A stretch of DNA of 44,184 nt from JBDZUZ01 sp040255445 (GTDB lineage: Bacteria > Planctomycetota > Phycisphaerae > Phycisphaerales > UBA1924): assembly GCA_040255445.1 (NCBI GenBank), contig JBDZUZ010000013.1:1-44184 (forward strand), written 5' to 3'. The notes beneath the pieces were generated by a model. That model saw only the letters and a program-made list of their open reading frames with translations, searched no databases and was not told the DNA's origin. Of this stretch, positions 24,338 through 32,230 are shown piece by piece. The translations under genes and the position numbers were made by a program. Position 1 is the stretch's first letter; the number at the start of each line of letters is the position of its first letter.

Positions 24338-26244
24338 CGACGCAGGGCGCACCCGCCGCCAAGCCCGGCTTCATCGAGCGCATCACGCTCAAGGTCCCCG
24401 GCGCCCTCTTCTTCAAGGAGGTCAACGTCGCCGGGCGTCAGCTCGCGACCTACCTCCTCCGCGGCGGGTACACCCTGGTCATGCTCGCTGTCGTCGCGAT
24501 GGTCGCCGCGGGCGTGATCGTCAACGACTACGGCGACGGCAGCTCCGCCTCGCGCATCCAGCGGCTGCAGGCGCTCGCCCCCGCCGTCGCGACGGCCGTG
24601 CTCTGGGTCCAGCTCATCGCCCTCCCGCTCGCCGCGGTCTCGCTCACCGCCCCGCTCATCGCCGAGGAACGCCGATCCGGCACCCTCCAGACTCTGCTCA
24701 CCACGCCGATGAAGGCCTGGCAGATCGTGCTGGGCAAGGTGCTCGGGCCCATCGTGCAGATCCTGATCTTGACGCTCCTGGGCGTGCCGATGCTGCTGGC
24801 CGTCCGCGTCTTCGGCGGCATCACCATCGAGTACATCCTCGCCGGCACAGCGCTGGCGATGTCGACCTGCATCCTCGCCGCGGTGTGCGGCCTGTTCGCA
24901 TCCATCTCCTCCCGGCGCAGCCTCGCCGGCTCCGGACTGGGGATCGCGATCCTCCTCATCATCGATGGCGGCATCGCGCTTCTGGCGGCCTACCTCAACC
25001 ACGAGCTGAACCTGGGCATCCGCGAGTGGATCTTCGCGGTGATTTTCCCGCCGATGGCGCTGATGATCCTCTCTGCCTCCGTGTTCAACGCGCCGGGCAT
25101 GATCGGCGGCACGGCGGAAGTCTGGATCGGCGCGGCGGGCTGGAACCTCGCGTGGGCCGCGTTGCTCTTCTTCGCCACCTCATTGCGACTGCGGTCCGCG
25201 ATGCTCAAGGACGCGGCCGGCGGCTCTGCCGTGATCGATCAGGACGAGGACGAGACGGCATCGAAAACCACGGCGCCGGCCGATGCGGCCGCCGCGGCCA
25301 TGCCCGCAATCGCCCCGCCGACGATACCCAACGAGGCCGTTCACACCGCAGCGCAGACCAAGGAAAAGAAGCAGAAGAAGCCCAGGCGCCGCCGCGTCAA
25401 GGTCCGCCGCTACTCCCGCACCGTCGGCGATCACCCGCTGCTGTGGCGTGAGCTCCGCCAGCCCATGCTCCCCGGCAAGGCGATGACGATCATCGGATCG
25501 ATCGTGCTCGTCGCCTGCCTCCTCCTCGTGCTCAACGCGAGCGGCTTCGACGAGGTCGGCGCGTACGCGGTCCTCTTCTCGATCGCCGGTGTGGTCATGA
25601 TGTTCATGGCGCCCAACATCGGCGGCCCGGCCTTCAACACCGAGATCAGCGCCCGGACCTTCGAGAGCCTTCTCTCGACACCGATCACCGCGCGGCAGAT
25701 GGTCTTCGCCAAGTTCGCGGGCGCTGTGCGCCGGCAGTGCATCCTGCCCGCGCTGATGGTGCTGCTCGCTCTGATGTCGATCGCCTTCACCGGCGAAGGG
25801 CTGATCTTCATCTTCGCGCTGTTCGTCGTCCTGATCCCGCCAGCGCTCTTCATGACGGCGCTGGCGATCCGCTACAGCCTGACCAAGCGACGCCCCACCG
25901 CCGCGGCGGGTATCGCGCTGCTGATCGGCGCGCTCATCTGGGTCGTCCCGCCCTTCCTCTTCGGGCTCACCGCCGCGATGATCTACGACTTCACCGACGA
26001 GGACCTTCTCGCCAAGGCCCTGAGCATCTATCTCGTGCTCAATCCCGCCGCGCTCTACGGCACCTGCCTCTCGACGCTCGAGAGCCACAGCGACACCGTC
26101 AGGTTCTTCTCGTTCGACCGGATCAGCATGGCCGGCTTCGCCGGCATCTGCTTCACCTGCGCGGCGGTCTACAGCCTCGCCACCGTGCTCGCCCTCCGCA
26201 GCGCTGCGGCCAAGCTCGCCCAGTTGTCCAACCGAGTCGACTGA
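24334..26244 (+). CDS. Fused double ABC-2 permease
   Basis: A 636-residue membrane protein containing two ABC-2 permease halves. The first begins near FFKEVNVAGRQLATYLLRGG and has the coupling motif LIAEERRSGTLQTLLTTPMKAWQIVLGK. The second begins at HPLLWRELRQPMLPGKAM and repeats it as FNTEISARTFESLLSTPITARQMVFAKF. Between them (about residues 293-365) is a charged cytoplasmic linker, first Ala/Asp-rich, then strongly basic (KEKKQKKPRRRRVKVRRYSR). Each half has about six helices, so one polypeptide plus two copies of the ATPase would make a full exporter. It overlaps the ATPase gene by four bases and is the last gene of the apparent operon. Confidence 0.9.
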   Translation: MTTQGAPAAKPGFIERITLKVPGALFFKEVNVAGRQLATYLLRGGYTLVMLAVVAMVAAGVIVNDYGDGSSASRIQRLQALAPAVATAVLWVQLIALPLAAVSLTAPLIAEERRSGTLQTLLTTPMKAWQIVLGKVLGPIVQILILTLLGVPMLLAVRVFGGITIEYILAGTALAMSTCILAAVCGLFASISSRRSLAGSGLGIAILLIIDGGIALLAAYLNHELNLGIREWIFAVIFPPMALMILSASVFNAPGMIGGTAEVWIGAAGWNLAWAALLFFATSLRLRSAMLKDAAGGSAVIDQDEDETASKTTAPADAAAAAMPAIAPPTIPNEAVHTAAQTKEKKQKKPRRRRVKVRRYSRTVGDHPLLWRELRQPMLPGKAMTIIGSIVLVACLLLVLNASGFDEVGAYAVLFSIAGVVMMFMAPNIGGPAFNTEISARTFESLLSTPITARQMVFAKFAGAVRRQCILPALMVLLALMSIAFTGEGLIFIFALFVVLIPPALFMTALAIRYSLTKRRPTAAAGIALLIGALIWVVPPFLFGLTAAMIYDFTDEDLLAKALSIYLVLNPAALYGTCLSTLESHSDTVRFFSFDRISMAGFAGICFTCAAVYSLATVLALRSAAAKLAQLSNRVD

Positions 26245-26383
26245 CCAGCCACGACCGCCCCACCTCCCTGACCGCCCCCGGCCGCGACCTCGGGCGGCCC
26301 GGCCACGCGTCGGCCCCAATTCGGCCGCCGTTCGGCACCTCGGTTCCAGATCGCCCCCCCGCCGGACCGATATCCAACTCCGG

Positions 26384-29218
26384 ATGAACCGCCCGCGCCC
26401 CCTCCGCGCCCTCGCACTCCCGGCCACACTCGCCGCGGCGATCCACGCGCACGCTCAGCCCGAGCCCGCCGCCGTCCGCCCCGCCTCCGCCGGACGCATC
26501 ATCCGCGCCTTCGACTTCGAGGAGCGCGAGTCCAACCCGTTCCCCATCCCTCAGTTCTGGGAGCAGATCACCGGCGACCCCGCCGGCGCGGGCCGCATCG
26601 TGTACCCCGCCTGGAACGAGGCCCGCCTCGAGTACGCCGGCGAAACCGGCGACACACATACCACGGACCCCTACCGCGGCGAAGGCTCGCTCACGCTCCC
26701 CACCCGCGGCGGCAGCACGCTTCTCCGACTCGAGCCCGGCGTCCTCCCGATCTTCCAGGGCACCGACTACCGCATCGCCGCCGTCGTCCGAACCCGCGAT
26801 CTCACCCACGCCCGCGCCTTCATCACCGCGCGCTTCCTCGATGCCTCGGGCCGCCGCATCCCCGGCGCTCAGACCATCTCCAGCCCGATCATCTCCAACG
26901 ACGAGTGGACACCCGTCTCGATCGACCTCATCGGCGAAGCCGCCGATGCGGCGTTCATCCAGCTCGACCTCTCGCTTCTGCAGCCGCGCGAGTTCATCAC
27001 GCCGCGGCTGGGCGCGTTCCAGGTCTGGGAGCAGGACATCAACGCCGCCGCGACCTTCGACGACGTCACCATCGCGCAGCTCCCCCGCGTCGAGCTCACC
27101 ACCGCCGATCCGATCAACACCTTCGTCGGCGACAACCGCCCCGTGCTCCGCGGCCTGGTCCGCGATCTCGCCGGCGAGACGCTCGACGCGACACTCGTCA
27201 TCCGCGATATCGACGGCGGCGTCATCGAGTCGAAGATCACCACGCTCTCGACCGGTTCCCTCGATGAGACCTGGACACCCGCGCTCCCGGCATACGGCTG
27301 GTACGAGGCCTCGATGCGCGTCGAGAATGCGCAGGGAGAGGTCGGCGCCTCACGCATCGAGTTCATCTGGCTGCCCGCGCCCACGGTAATGACGAGCATG
27401 GACGAGGCCCTCGCCCGCTCCAACTCCCGCGCCCGCACCGCGCCGACGCTCTCGCCCGACCGCAACCGCTTCGCGCTCTCGATCGCGACCCTGCCGCCCG
27501 CCAGCAACACGACGATCCCGCGGCTCGTCGAGATCGCCGGCTCGGGGATCGTCTCGCTCCCGGCCTTTGATCACCGCGCTGCAGCGCCGCCCAGCGAGCA
27601 GAACCTCTACCCCGCGATCGATGCGCTGCTCATCGGCGGACGCGAGGTCACACTCTCGCTCCCGGCCGCTCCGCTCGCTTCCGCCGGCTACGGCGACGCG
27701 TGGACCACGCTCTGCGGCGACGCCGCGAACTGGATGCCCGCGATGTCGCCGCTCCTGGAGAAGTACGGCCAGCGCATCCGCTCGTGGCAGATCGGTCCGA
27801 TCGCCGACGGCGGCGCCTTCTGGCGGGCCCAGCCCGCGGCAGAAGCCGAATCGATCCGACAAGGCCTCTCGGCGCTCGTCACCGGCCCGGTCATCGCCAT
27901 CCCGACCTCGGTCACGCTCGACTGGCCCGACCGCGTGCTGCGCGATCTGGGGAGCGAGGCCGAGCTCTTCGCGCTCGCCCCCGCCGATCTCACGCCCGAG
28001 GGTCTCGGGCTCTTTGTCTCGATGTGGCACGCCGACGCCGCGAGCGCCGGCGCCGCGCCCTGGCTCAACATCTTTCTCGATACCAGCCGCGACCCCGCCG
28101 AGGATCGTCGCGCCGCCGCGGCGGATCTCACGCGCCGCGCCGTCGAGGTGTGGAAGCGGGCCTTCTCCACACAAGGCCCGGCCCCCGCGCTCGGACTCCA
28201 CGAGCCCTGGACGATCTCCAAAGGCCCGCGCCCGACGCCGATGCCCGCGCCCGAACTCGCGGCGTGGCGCAACCTGATCGACCGCATCGCCGACCGCCGC
28301 TACGCGGGCGAGTTCCCCGTCGGTGACGGTGTGACCTGCTCGATCTTCGTGCCCGCGTCCGGCGCGGAGCCCGGCCGCGGCGGCATGCTTGTCGCCTGGA
28401 ACCGCTGGGCCGATCCCGACCGCGCTGTGCTCGAAACCCATCTGGGCGATGGGCCCATCCGCGTCGTCGACATCTTCGGGAACGCGACGACCGTGACGCC
28501 GCTCCCCGCGCCCAGCGGGCAGCGGCCCAACTGCCGCATCCCCATCGGAGCCGAGCCCATCTTCATCGAGGGCGTCGATGCGCACCTGGTGCGCATGATC
28601 GCGGTCGCGCGCCTCGAGTCCAACACGAACGAGCAGGAGCGGTTCATACTTGTCGAGAACCCGTGGCCCCGCGCGGTCGCGGGCTCGCTCACGATCGTCG
28701 AGCCCGGGCTCGACGGCAACGGGATCCGTGATCGTTCGTGGCGAATCTCGCCGCGATTGTCACGTTTCATGCTCCAGACCGATGAATCAACGCGGCTGCC
28801 GGTGCGCTTCGCTTTCAACCCGGCTCAGGAGGTCAACACCCGCGACCTCGTGCTCAATCTCGAGCTGTCCGATCTCGACGGCGGGTTCATCCAGATCCGC
28901 CGAAGCCTGGATATCGCGCTCTCGACGATGCGCGTCGATCTCGCCTACATCACCGGCGGCGAGAACGGCGAAGATGTGGTGATCGAGGCGGCGATCTCCA
29001 ACACCGGCGAAGCGCCGCTCACCCTCGACCTCACCGCCTTCGCGCCCGACCTGCCGCGGTCGAAGACGACCGTGACCGAATTGCTGCCGGGCCGCCAGAC
29101 GGTGCGCCGATTCACGTTCGAGGGCGCTTTCGACCGCATCCGCGGCCAGCGCATTGTGGTATCGGTGGCCGATGTCTACTCGGGCGCTGCGCTCACGCGG
29201 TCGGTCGAGATCCGCTGA
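26384..29218 (+). CDS. Large secreted multi-domain protein, possible carbohydrate-related
   Basis: A 944-residue secreted protein of unknown function. A signal peptide (about residues 1-24, ending AIHAHA) precedes a jelly-roll-like region (RAFDFEERESNPFPIPQFWE, later ITARFLDASGRRIPGAQTIS and DDVTIAQLPRVELTTADP). An Ig-like strand pattern and a central region that may be a TIM barrel follow (LLEKYGQRIRSWQIGPIADGG, GLFVSMWHADAASAGAAPWL). A C-terminal beta-sandwich (AISNTGEAPLTLDLTAFAPD, ELLPGRQTVRRFTF) ends it. The layout recalls glycoside hydrolases with binding modules, but I found no convincing catalytic acid pair. The ATG 26384 lacks a Shine-Dalgarno. It follows the ABC operon by 139 bp in the same direction and could be its substrate or a separate unit. 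Confidence 0.75.
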   Translation: MNRPRPLRALALPATLAAAIHAHAQPEPAAVRPASAGRIIRAFDFEERESNPFPIPQFWEQITGDPAGAGRIVYPAWNEARLEYAGETGDTHTTDPYRGEGSLTLPTRGGSTLLRLEPGVLPIFQGTDYRIAAVVRTRDLTHARAFITARFLDASGRRIPGAQTISSPIISNDEWTPVSIDLIGEAADAAFIQLDLSLLQPREFITPRLGAFQVWEQDINAAATFDDVTIAQLPRVELTTADPINTFVGDNRPVLRGLVRDLAGETLDATLVIRDIDGGVIESKITTLSTGSLDETWTPALPAYGWYEASMRVENAQGEVGASRIEFIWLPAPTVMTSMDEALARSNSRARTAPTLSPDRNRFALSIATLPPASNTTIPRLVEIAGSGIVSLPAFDHRAAAPPSEQNLYPAIDALLIGGREVTLSLPAAPLASAGYGDAWTTLCGDAANWMPAMSPLLEKYGQRIRSWQIGPIADGGAFWRAQPAAEAESIRQGLSALVTGPVIAIPTSVTLDWPDRVLRDLGSEAELFALAPADLTPEGLGLFVSMWHADAASAGAAPWLNIFLDTSRDPAEDRRAAAADLTRRAVEVWKRAFSTQGPAPALGLHEPWTISKGPRPTPMPAPELAAWRNLIDRIADRRYAGEFPVGDGVTCSIFVPASGAEPGRGGMLVAWNRWADPDRAVLETHLGDGPIRVVDIFGNATTVTPLPAPSGQRPNCRIPIGAEPIFIEGVDAHLVRMIAVARLESNTNEQERFILVENPWPRAVAGSLTIVEPGLDGNGIRDRSWRISPRLSRFMLQTDESTRLPVRFAFNPAQEVNTRDLVLNLELSDLDGGFIQIRRSLDIALSTMRVDLAYITGGENGEDVVIEAAISNTGEAPLTLDLTAFAPDLPRSKTTVTELLPGRQTVRRFTFEGAFDRIRGQRIVVSVADVYSGAALTRSVEIR

Positions 29219-29246
29219 GGCCCGCGGGCCTGGCCCGCTCAGGCCG
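29219..29246. terminator. GC-rich hairpin between convergent genes
   Basis: The 20-bp space between the convergent secreted-protein and methyltransferase genes holds GGCCCGCGGGCC (29219-29230), a perfect palindrome. It is followed by GGCCTG and CAGGCC arms (29228-29245) that can pair as an alternative hairpin. This could serve both strands as a terminator, but there is no T-run on either side, so the role is only suggested by position. Confidence 0.35.
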
Positions 29247-30087
29247 GCGCGAGCGTGAACAGGTAGTACCCCGGCTCGTGCGCATCGACCGGCTCGCCCG
29301 CGGCGTTGTGTACCGCCTCGATCGCCAGCCCGCCCTTCGCGGTCACATCCCGCCACTGCTTCAGGTTGTATCCGCGCAGGCCGTAGGTCGAATCGATGTG
29401 CTCGACGCCTCGCGGGCGCTCCACCGTCATGTGGCTGATCACCCGCTCGACCCGCGCTGCATCGCCGCGCGAACCCGTCGGCGGCAGGTACTGCACCACC
29501 TGCGTCACCTTGCATCGGCCGCGGGCGCCGACCCAGACATCCTCGGTCTCTTCCTCGATCCCGTACGCCGAGAGCGTGAGGCCCACGATGTACCGCCCGC
29601 CGCGGGCGAGCACGCGTCCCACGGCGCGCAAATGCGCAACCATCGCCGCATCGGTCTCGAGGTGCCGGATGGTGTTGATGAGATTGAAAGCGACCGCCAC
29701 CTTCGGCCGGCAGTCCTTGAAGACCGTTCCCGCCGCGCTCTCGAAGTCGCGCATGTCCGCGACGAAGTGCGTCAGTTCCTTCGCCAGCCCCGCGCCCGCG
29801 GCACGCTCGTCCGCGTACGCCACCATGGCCGGGCTCAGGTCGAAGCCGATGCCGCGGAATCGGGAACGCTCCGCGCTGCGTCGACCGTACCACCGCGCCA
29901 CCGCACGCAGGAACCGACCGGTGCCACAGGCCGGCTCGAGCCACGCGCCCTTCACCCGCGCCAGCGGCGACGACTCCACCACGCGGATCAAACCGCGCAC
30001 ATCATCCGCCGTGCCCGGCGCGTGCAGGATGTCGTAGATGCTCGGATCCGCGTAGAAGTCGGCTGACTTTGAATTGGCTTCGCCCAT
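29239..30087 (-). CDS. Class I SAM-dependent methyltransferase
   Basis: A 282-residue Rossmann-fold methyltransferase. Motif I is WLEPACGTGRFLRAVARW (around residues 49-66), the acidic end of strand 2 is IGFDLSPAMVAYA, and a post-motif region reads HFVADMRDFESA. VAFNLINTIRHLETDAAM and LRAVGRVLARGGRYIVGL match strands 4 and 5. The C-terminal part contains the usual three-strand lid, ending GYYLFTLAPA. The N-terminus SADFYADPSIYDILHAPGT resembles small-molecule methyltransferases of the Methyltransf_25 type, but the substrate is unknown. It lies 63 bp after the SecA-like gene in the same direction and may belong to that transcription unit. Confidence 0.87.
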   Translation of the reverse strand: MGEANSKSADFYADPSIYDILHAPGTADDVRGLIRVVESSPLARVKGAWLEPACGTGRFLRAVARWYGRRSAERSRFRGIGFDLSPAMVAYADERAAGAGLAKELTHFVADMRDFESAAGTVFKDCRPKVAVAFNLINTIRHLETDAAMVAHLRAVGRVLARGGRYIVGLTLSAYGIEEETEDVWVGARGRCKVTQVVQYLPPTGSRGDAARVERVISHMTVERPRGVEHIDSTYGLRGYNLKQWRDVTAKGGLAIEAVHNAAGEPVDAHEPGYYLFTLAPA

Positions 30088-30150
30088 GCGTCGGGCAGCG
30101 TAGCGGATGATCGAACGCCGGGCACGACTCGTCCCAGCGCGGGGCCGTTC

Positions 30151-32205
30151 TTAGCCGACACCCGGCAGGTTCTTGTCGATCCAGTCGTCCTGCCGCAGCA
30201 CGCCCGCGCGGTTCCGCCGGTCCCGCGCCTGGCTCCGTCGCTGCGCCAGCGCGAAAATCGCCCGGTTCCCGCTCCCCCCCGACAACTCCGGCCCGCCCGC
30301 ACGCGTCTTCGCCACCGCGGCGGCGCTCCGCGCGAAGTTCTGCACCAGTTCATCCTCGAGCGACACGAAGATCTGCGCCGAGCCCGGATCCCCCTGCCGC
30401 CCGGCGCGGCCGATGAACTGGCGGTCGATCCGCCGCGCGCCGTGCATCTCGGTCAGCAGTACGTGCAGCCCGCCGGTACGCCGGCCCTTGTGATCGAGCA
30501 TGATGTCCGTGCCGCGGCCGGCCATGTTCGTCGCGACCGTGATCGCCGCCTCGCCCTTCACACCCGGTGAGCCGCCCTGGCCCGCCCGCGCGATCAGCTC
30601 GGCTTCTTCCTTGTCGAAATTGGCGTTGAGCACCTGGTGCTCGAGGCCCCGCTCATCCAGCAGCCGCGACAGCAGCTCCGAGGCCGCGATCGAGCGCGTG
30701 CCCACGAGGATCGGCCGGCCTTCCATGTGGATGGTCTCGATCGAGGCAACGATCGCGTCCCACTTGTCGCGGGCGGTTGCAAAGATCCGCATCGGCCACT
30801 CTGCGCGGATCACCGGCTTGTTCGTCGGGATCACGGTCACCGGGCGGCTGTAGACGCTCTCGATCTCCCCGATCGCGTCCGCCGCGGTGCCCGTCATGCC
30901 GCACAGGAACGGGTAGCTGCGGTAGAACCGCTGGAAGCTCATCCGCGCCAGCGTCTCGCGGTCCGCGGTGATCTCGACGCCTTCCTTCGCTTCGACGCTC
31001 TGGTGCAGCCCGTGCTCCCACGACCGGTCCGCCAGGAACCGCCCGGTGTACTCATCCACGATGACAACCTTGCCATCGACGATCTCGTACTGCTGGCCGC
31101 GGTGGTAGCAGTGCTCGGCGACGAGGGCCTGCTTGATGAGCTCCTCACCGCGGCGGGTCGCCTTCCAGATCGGATCGCCGCCGCGTTCGAGCGTCTCGGC
31201 GAACATCTGCTCGCAGCGTTCCTCGCCGCGGCGCTTGAGCTCCGCCTTCCGGCGCACCTTGTCGACCGTGTAGTCGGGGCCGTTGTCGAGCTTGAGCGCC
31301 ATCCGCCGCGCTGCGGCGTAGATCTGCGCCATCTCGTCCTCGCGGCGCGACCGCGCGATGATCAGCGGCACCACGCCTTCATCGATCAATACCGCATCGG
31401 CCTCATCGACCAGCGCTGCGCGCAGGCCGGGGATCATCGGCGCGATGTTGCTCGCCCCACCACCACCCATGCCACCACCCCCACCACCACTCTGCGACAA
31501 CGCCATCGCCGTCCGCCCCGCCCATGGTGACCGCAGCGGCCCCATGCGGATCTGATCGCGCAGGTAGTCCGCCGTGATCTGTTTGGGCGTGCCGTAGACG
31601 ATCGGCTTGGCGTAGATCGCGAACCGCTCGCCCGGGTCGGTCTCCTGCGTGATCGCACCGACATCGAGCAGGCATCGCCTGTAGATCCCCCGCCGCGACT
31701 CGGCATCGCGCGCGGCCAGGTAGTCGTTCACCGTAAAGACGTGCAGATGCCGCCGCTCCCAGGCGATCAGCGGCGCGGCGATCGAGCCCGTCAGCGTCTT
31801 GCCCTCACCCGTGAGCATCTCGATGATGCGGCCGTGGTAGAGCGCGAGCGCTCCGATCACCTGCACCCGGAACGCCTCCTGCCCGGTCGCCCGCCGCGCC
31901 ACCTCGCGGACGATCGCCATCGCCCGCACCACCCGCTCGTGATCGTGCCGGCCCCGCAGGAACTGCTCGCGGATCCGCTCGACGCCGTCATCGAGCGCGG
32001 CCTCGCTGAGGTTGTGCATCTCGCCCTCGAGGGCGAGCACCGAATCCGCCATCGCGGACAGCACACCCGAACGCATCTTGCGATGGCGCAGCAGCATCAG
32101 CCCGCGCGAGGCCACGCGGTCGAGCCCCTTGTACGACGGCGGGCGGATGCGGCGGCTCCGCATCGCCTCGTACATCGCGTTGTACTGGGTCAGCGCCTGG
32201 CTCAT
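30151..32205 (-). CDS. SecA-like ATPase lacking the C-terminal translocation domains
   Basis: A 684-residue paralogue of SecA. Present are NBD1 with Walker A MLTGEGKT (ending residue 137), VFTVNDYLAARDAE and DEAD at 267-270, a PPXD-like stretch, IVDEYTGRFLADRSWEHGLHQ, GMTGTA, and NBD2 with ILVGTRSIAASE, ATNMAGRGTDI and arginine-finger GRAGRQGDPGS. After ISLED-like VSLEDEL only about 60 residues remain (including IFALAQRRSQARDRRNRAGVL, the start of the helical scaffold). The rest of the scaffold, two-helix finger, helical wing and zinc tail are absent; housekeeping SecA is usually about 850-1000 residues. A glycine-rich insert (about residues 239-252) precedes the DEAD box. ATG 32205 follows the M50-HlyD stop by 25 bp. 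It is probably a dedicated motor, not general SecA. Confidence 0.9.
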   Translation of the reverse strand: MSQALTQYNAMYEAMRSRRIRPPSYKGLDRVASRGLMLLRHRKMRSGVLSAMADSVLALEGEMHNLSEAALDDGVERIREQFLRGRHDHERVVRAMAIVREVARRATGQEAFRVQVIGALALYHGRIIEMLTGEGKTLTGSIAAPLIAWERRHLHVFTVNDYLAARDAESRRGIYRRCLLDVGAITQETDPGERFAIYAKPIVYGTPKQITADYLRDQIRMGPLRSPWAGRTAMALSQSGGGGGGMGGGGASNIAPMIPGLRAALVDEADAVLIDEGVVPLIIARSRREDEMAQIYAAARRMALKLDNGPDYTVDKVRRKAELKRRGEERCEQMFAETLERGGDPIWKATRRGEELIKQALVAEHCYHRGQQYEIVDGKVVIVDEYTGRFLADRSWEHGLHQSVEAKEGVEITADRETLARMSFQRFYRSYPFLCGMTGTAADAIGEIESVYSRPVTVIPTNKPVIRAEWPMRIFATARDKWDAIVASIETIHMEGRPILVGTRSIAASELLSRLLDERGLEHQVLNANFDKEEAELIARAGQGGSPGVKGEAAITVATNMAGRGTDIMLDHKGRRTGGLHVLLTEMHGARRIDRQFIGRAGRQGDPGSAQIFVSLEDELVQNFARSAAAVAKTRAGGPELSGGSGNRAIFALAQRRSQARDRRNRAGVLRQDDWIDKNLPGVG
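31449..31500. repeat. CCACCA-rich microrepeat encoding the glycine linker of the SecA-like protein
   Basis: A run of CCACCA and CCACCC units on the plus strand encodes, on the minus strand, the glycine-rich segment just before the DEAD box of the SecA-like protein. The frame stays open through it, and the unit count could vary between strains. Confidence 0.6.
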
Positions 32206-32230
32206 CGCACTCTCGTCGGCCCCCACGCGA

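Noticed and set aside
31449..31500. Glycine-rich insert as a frameshift in the SecA-like gene
   Set aside because: The frame and SecA similarity are the same on both sides (WAGRTAMAL before, ALVDEADAVLID after), so it is an in-frame insert.
30151..32205. The SecA-like gene as the housekeeping secA
   Set aside because: It lacks the scaffold, finger, wing and zinc tail needed for general export, and its neighbours are adaptor and protease genes.
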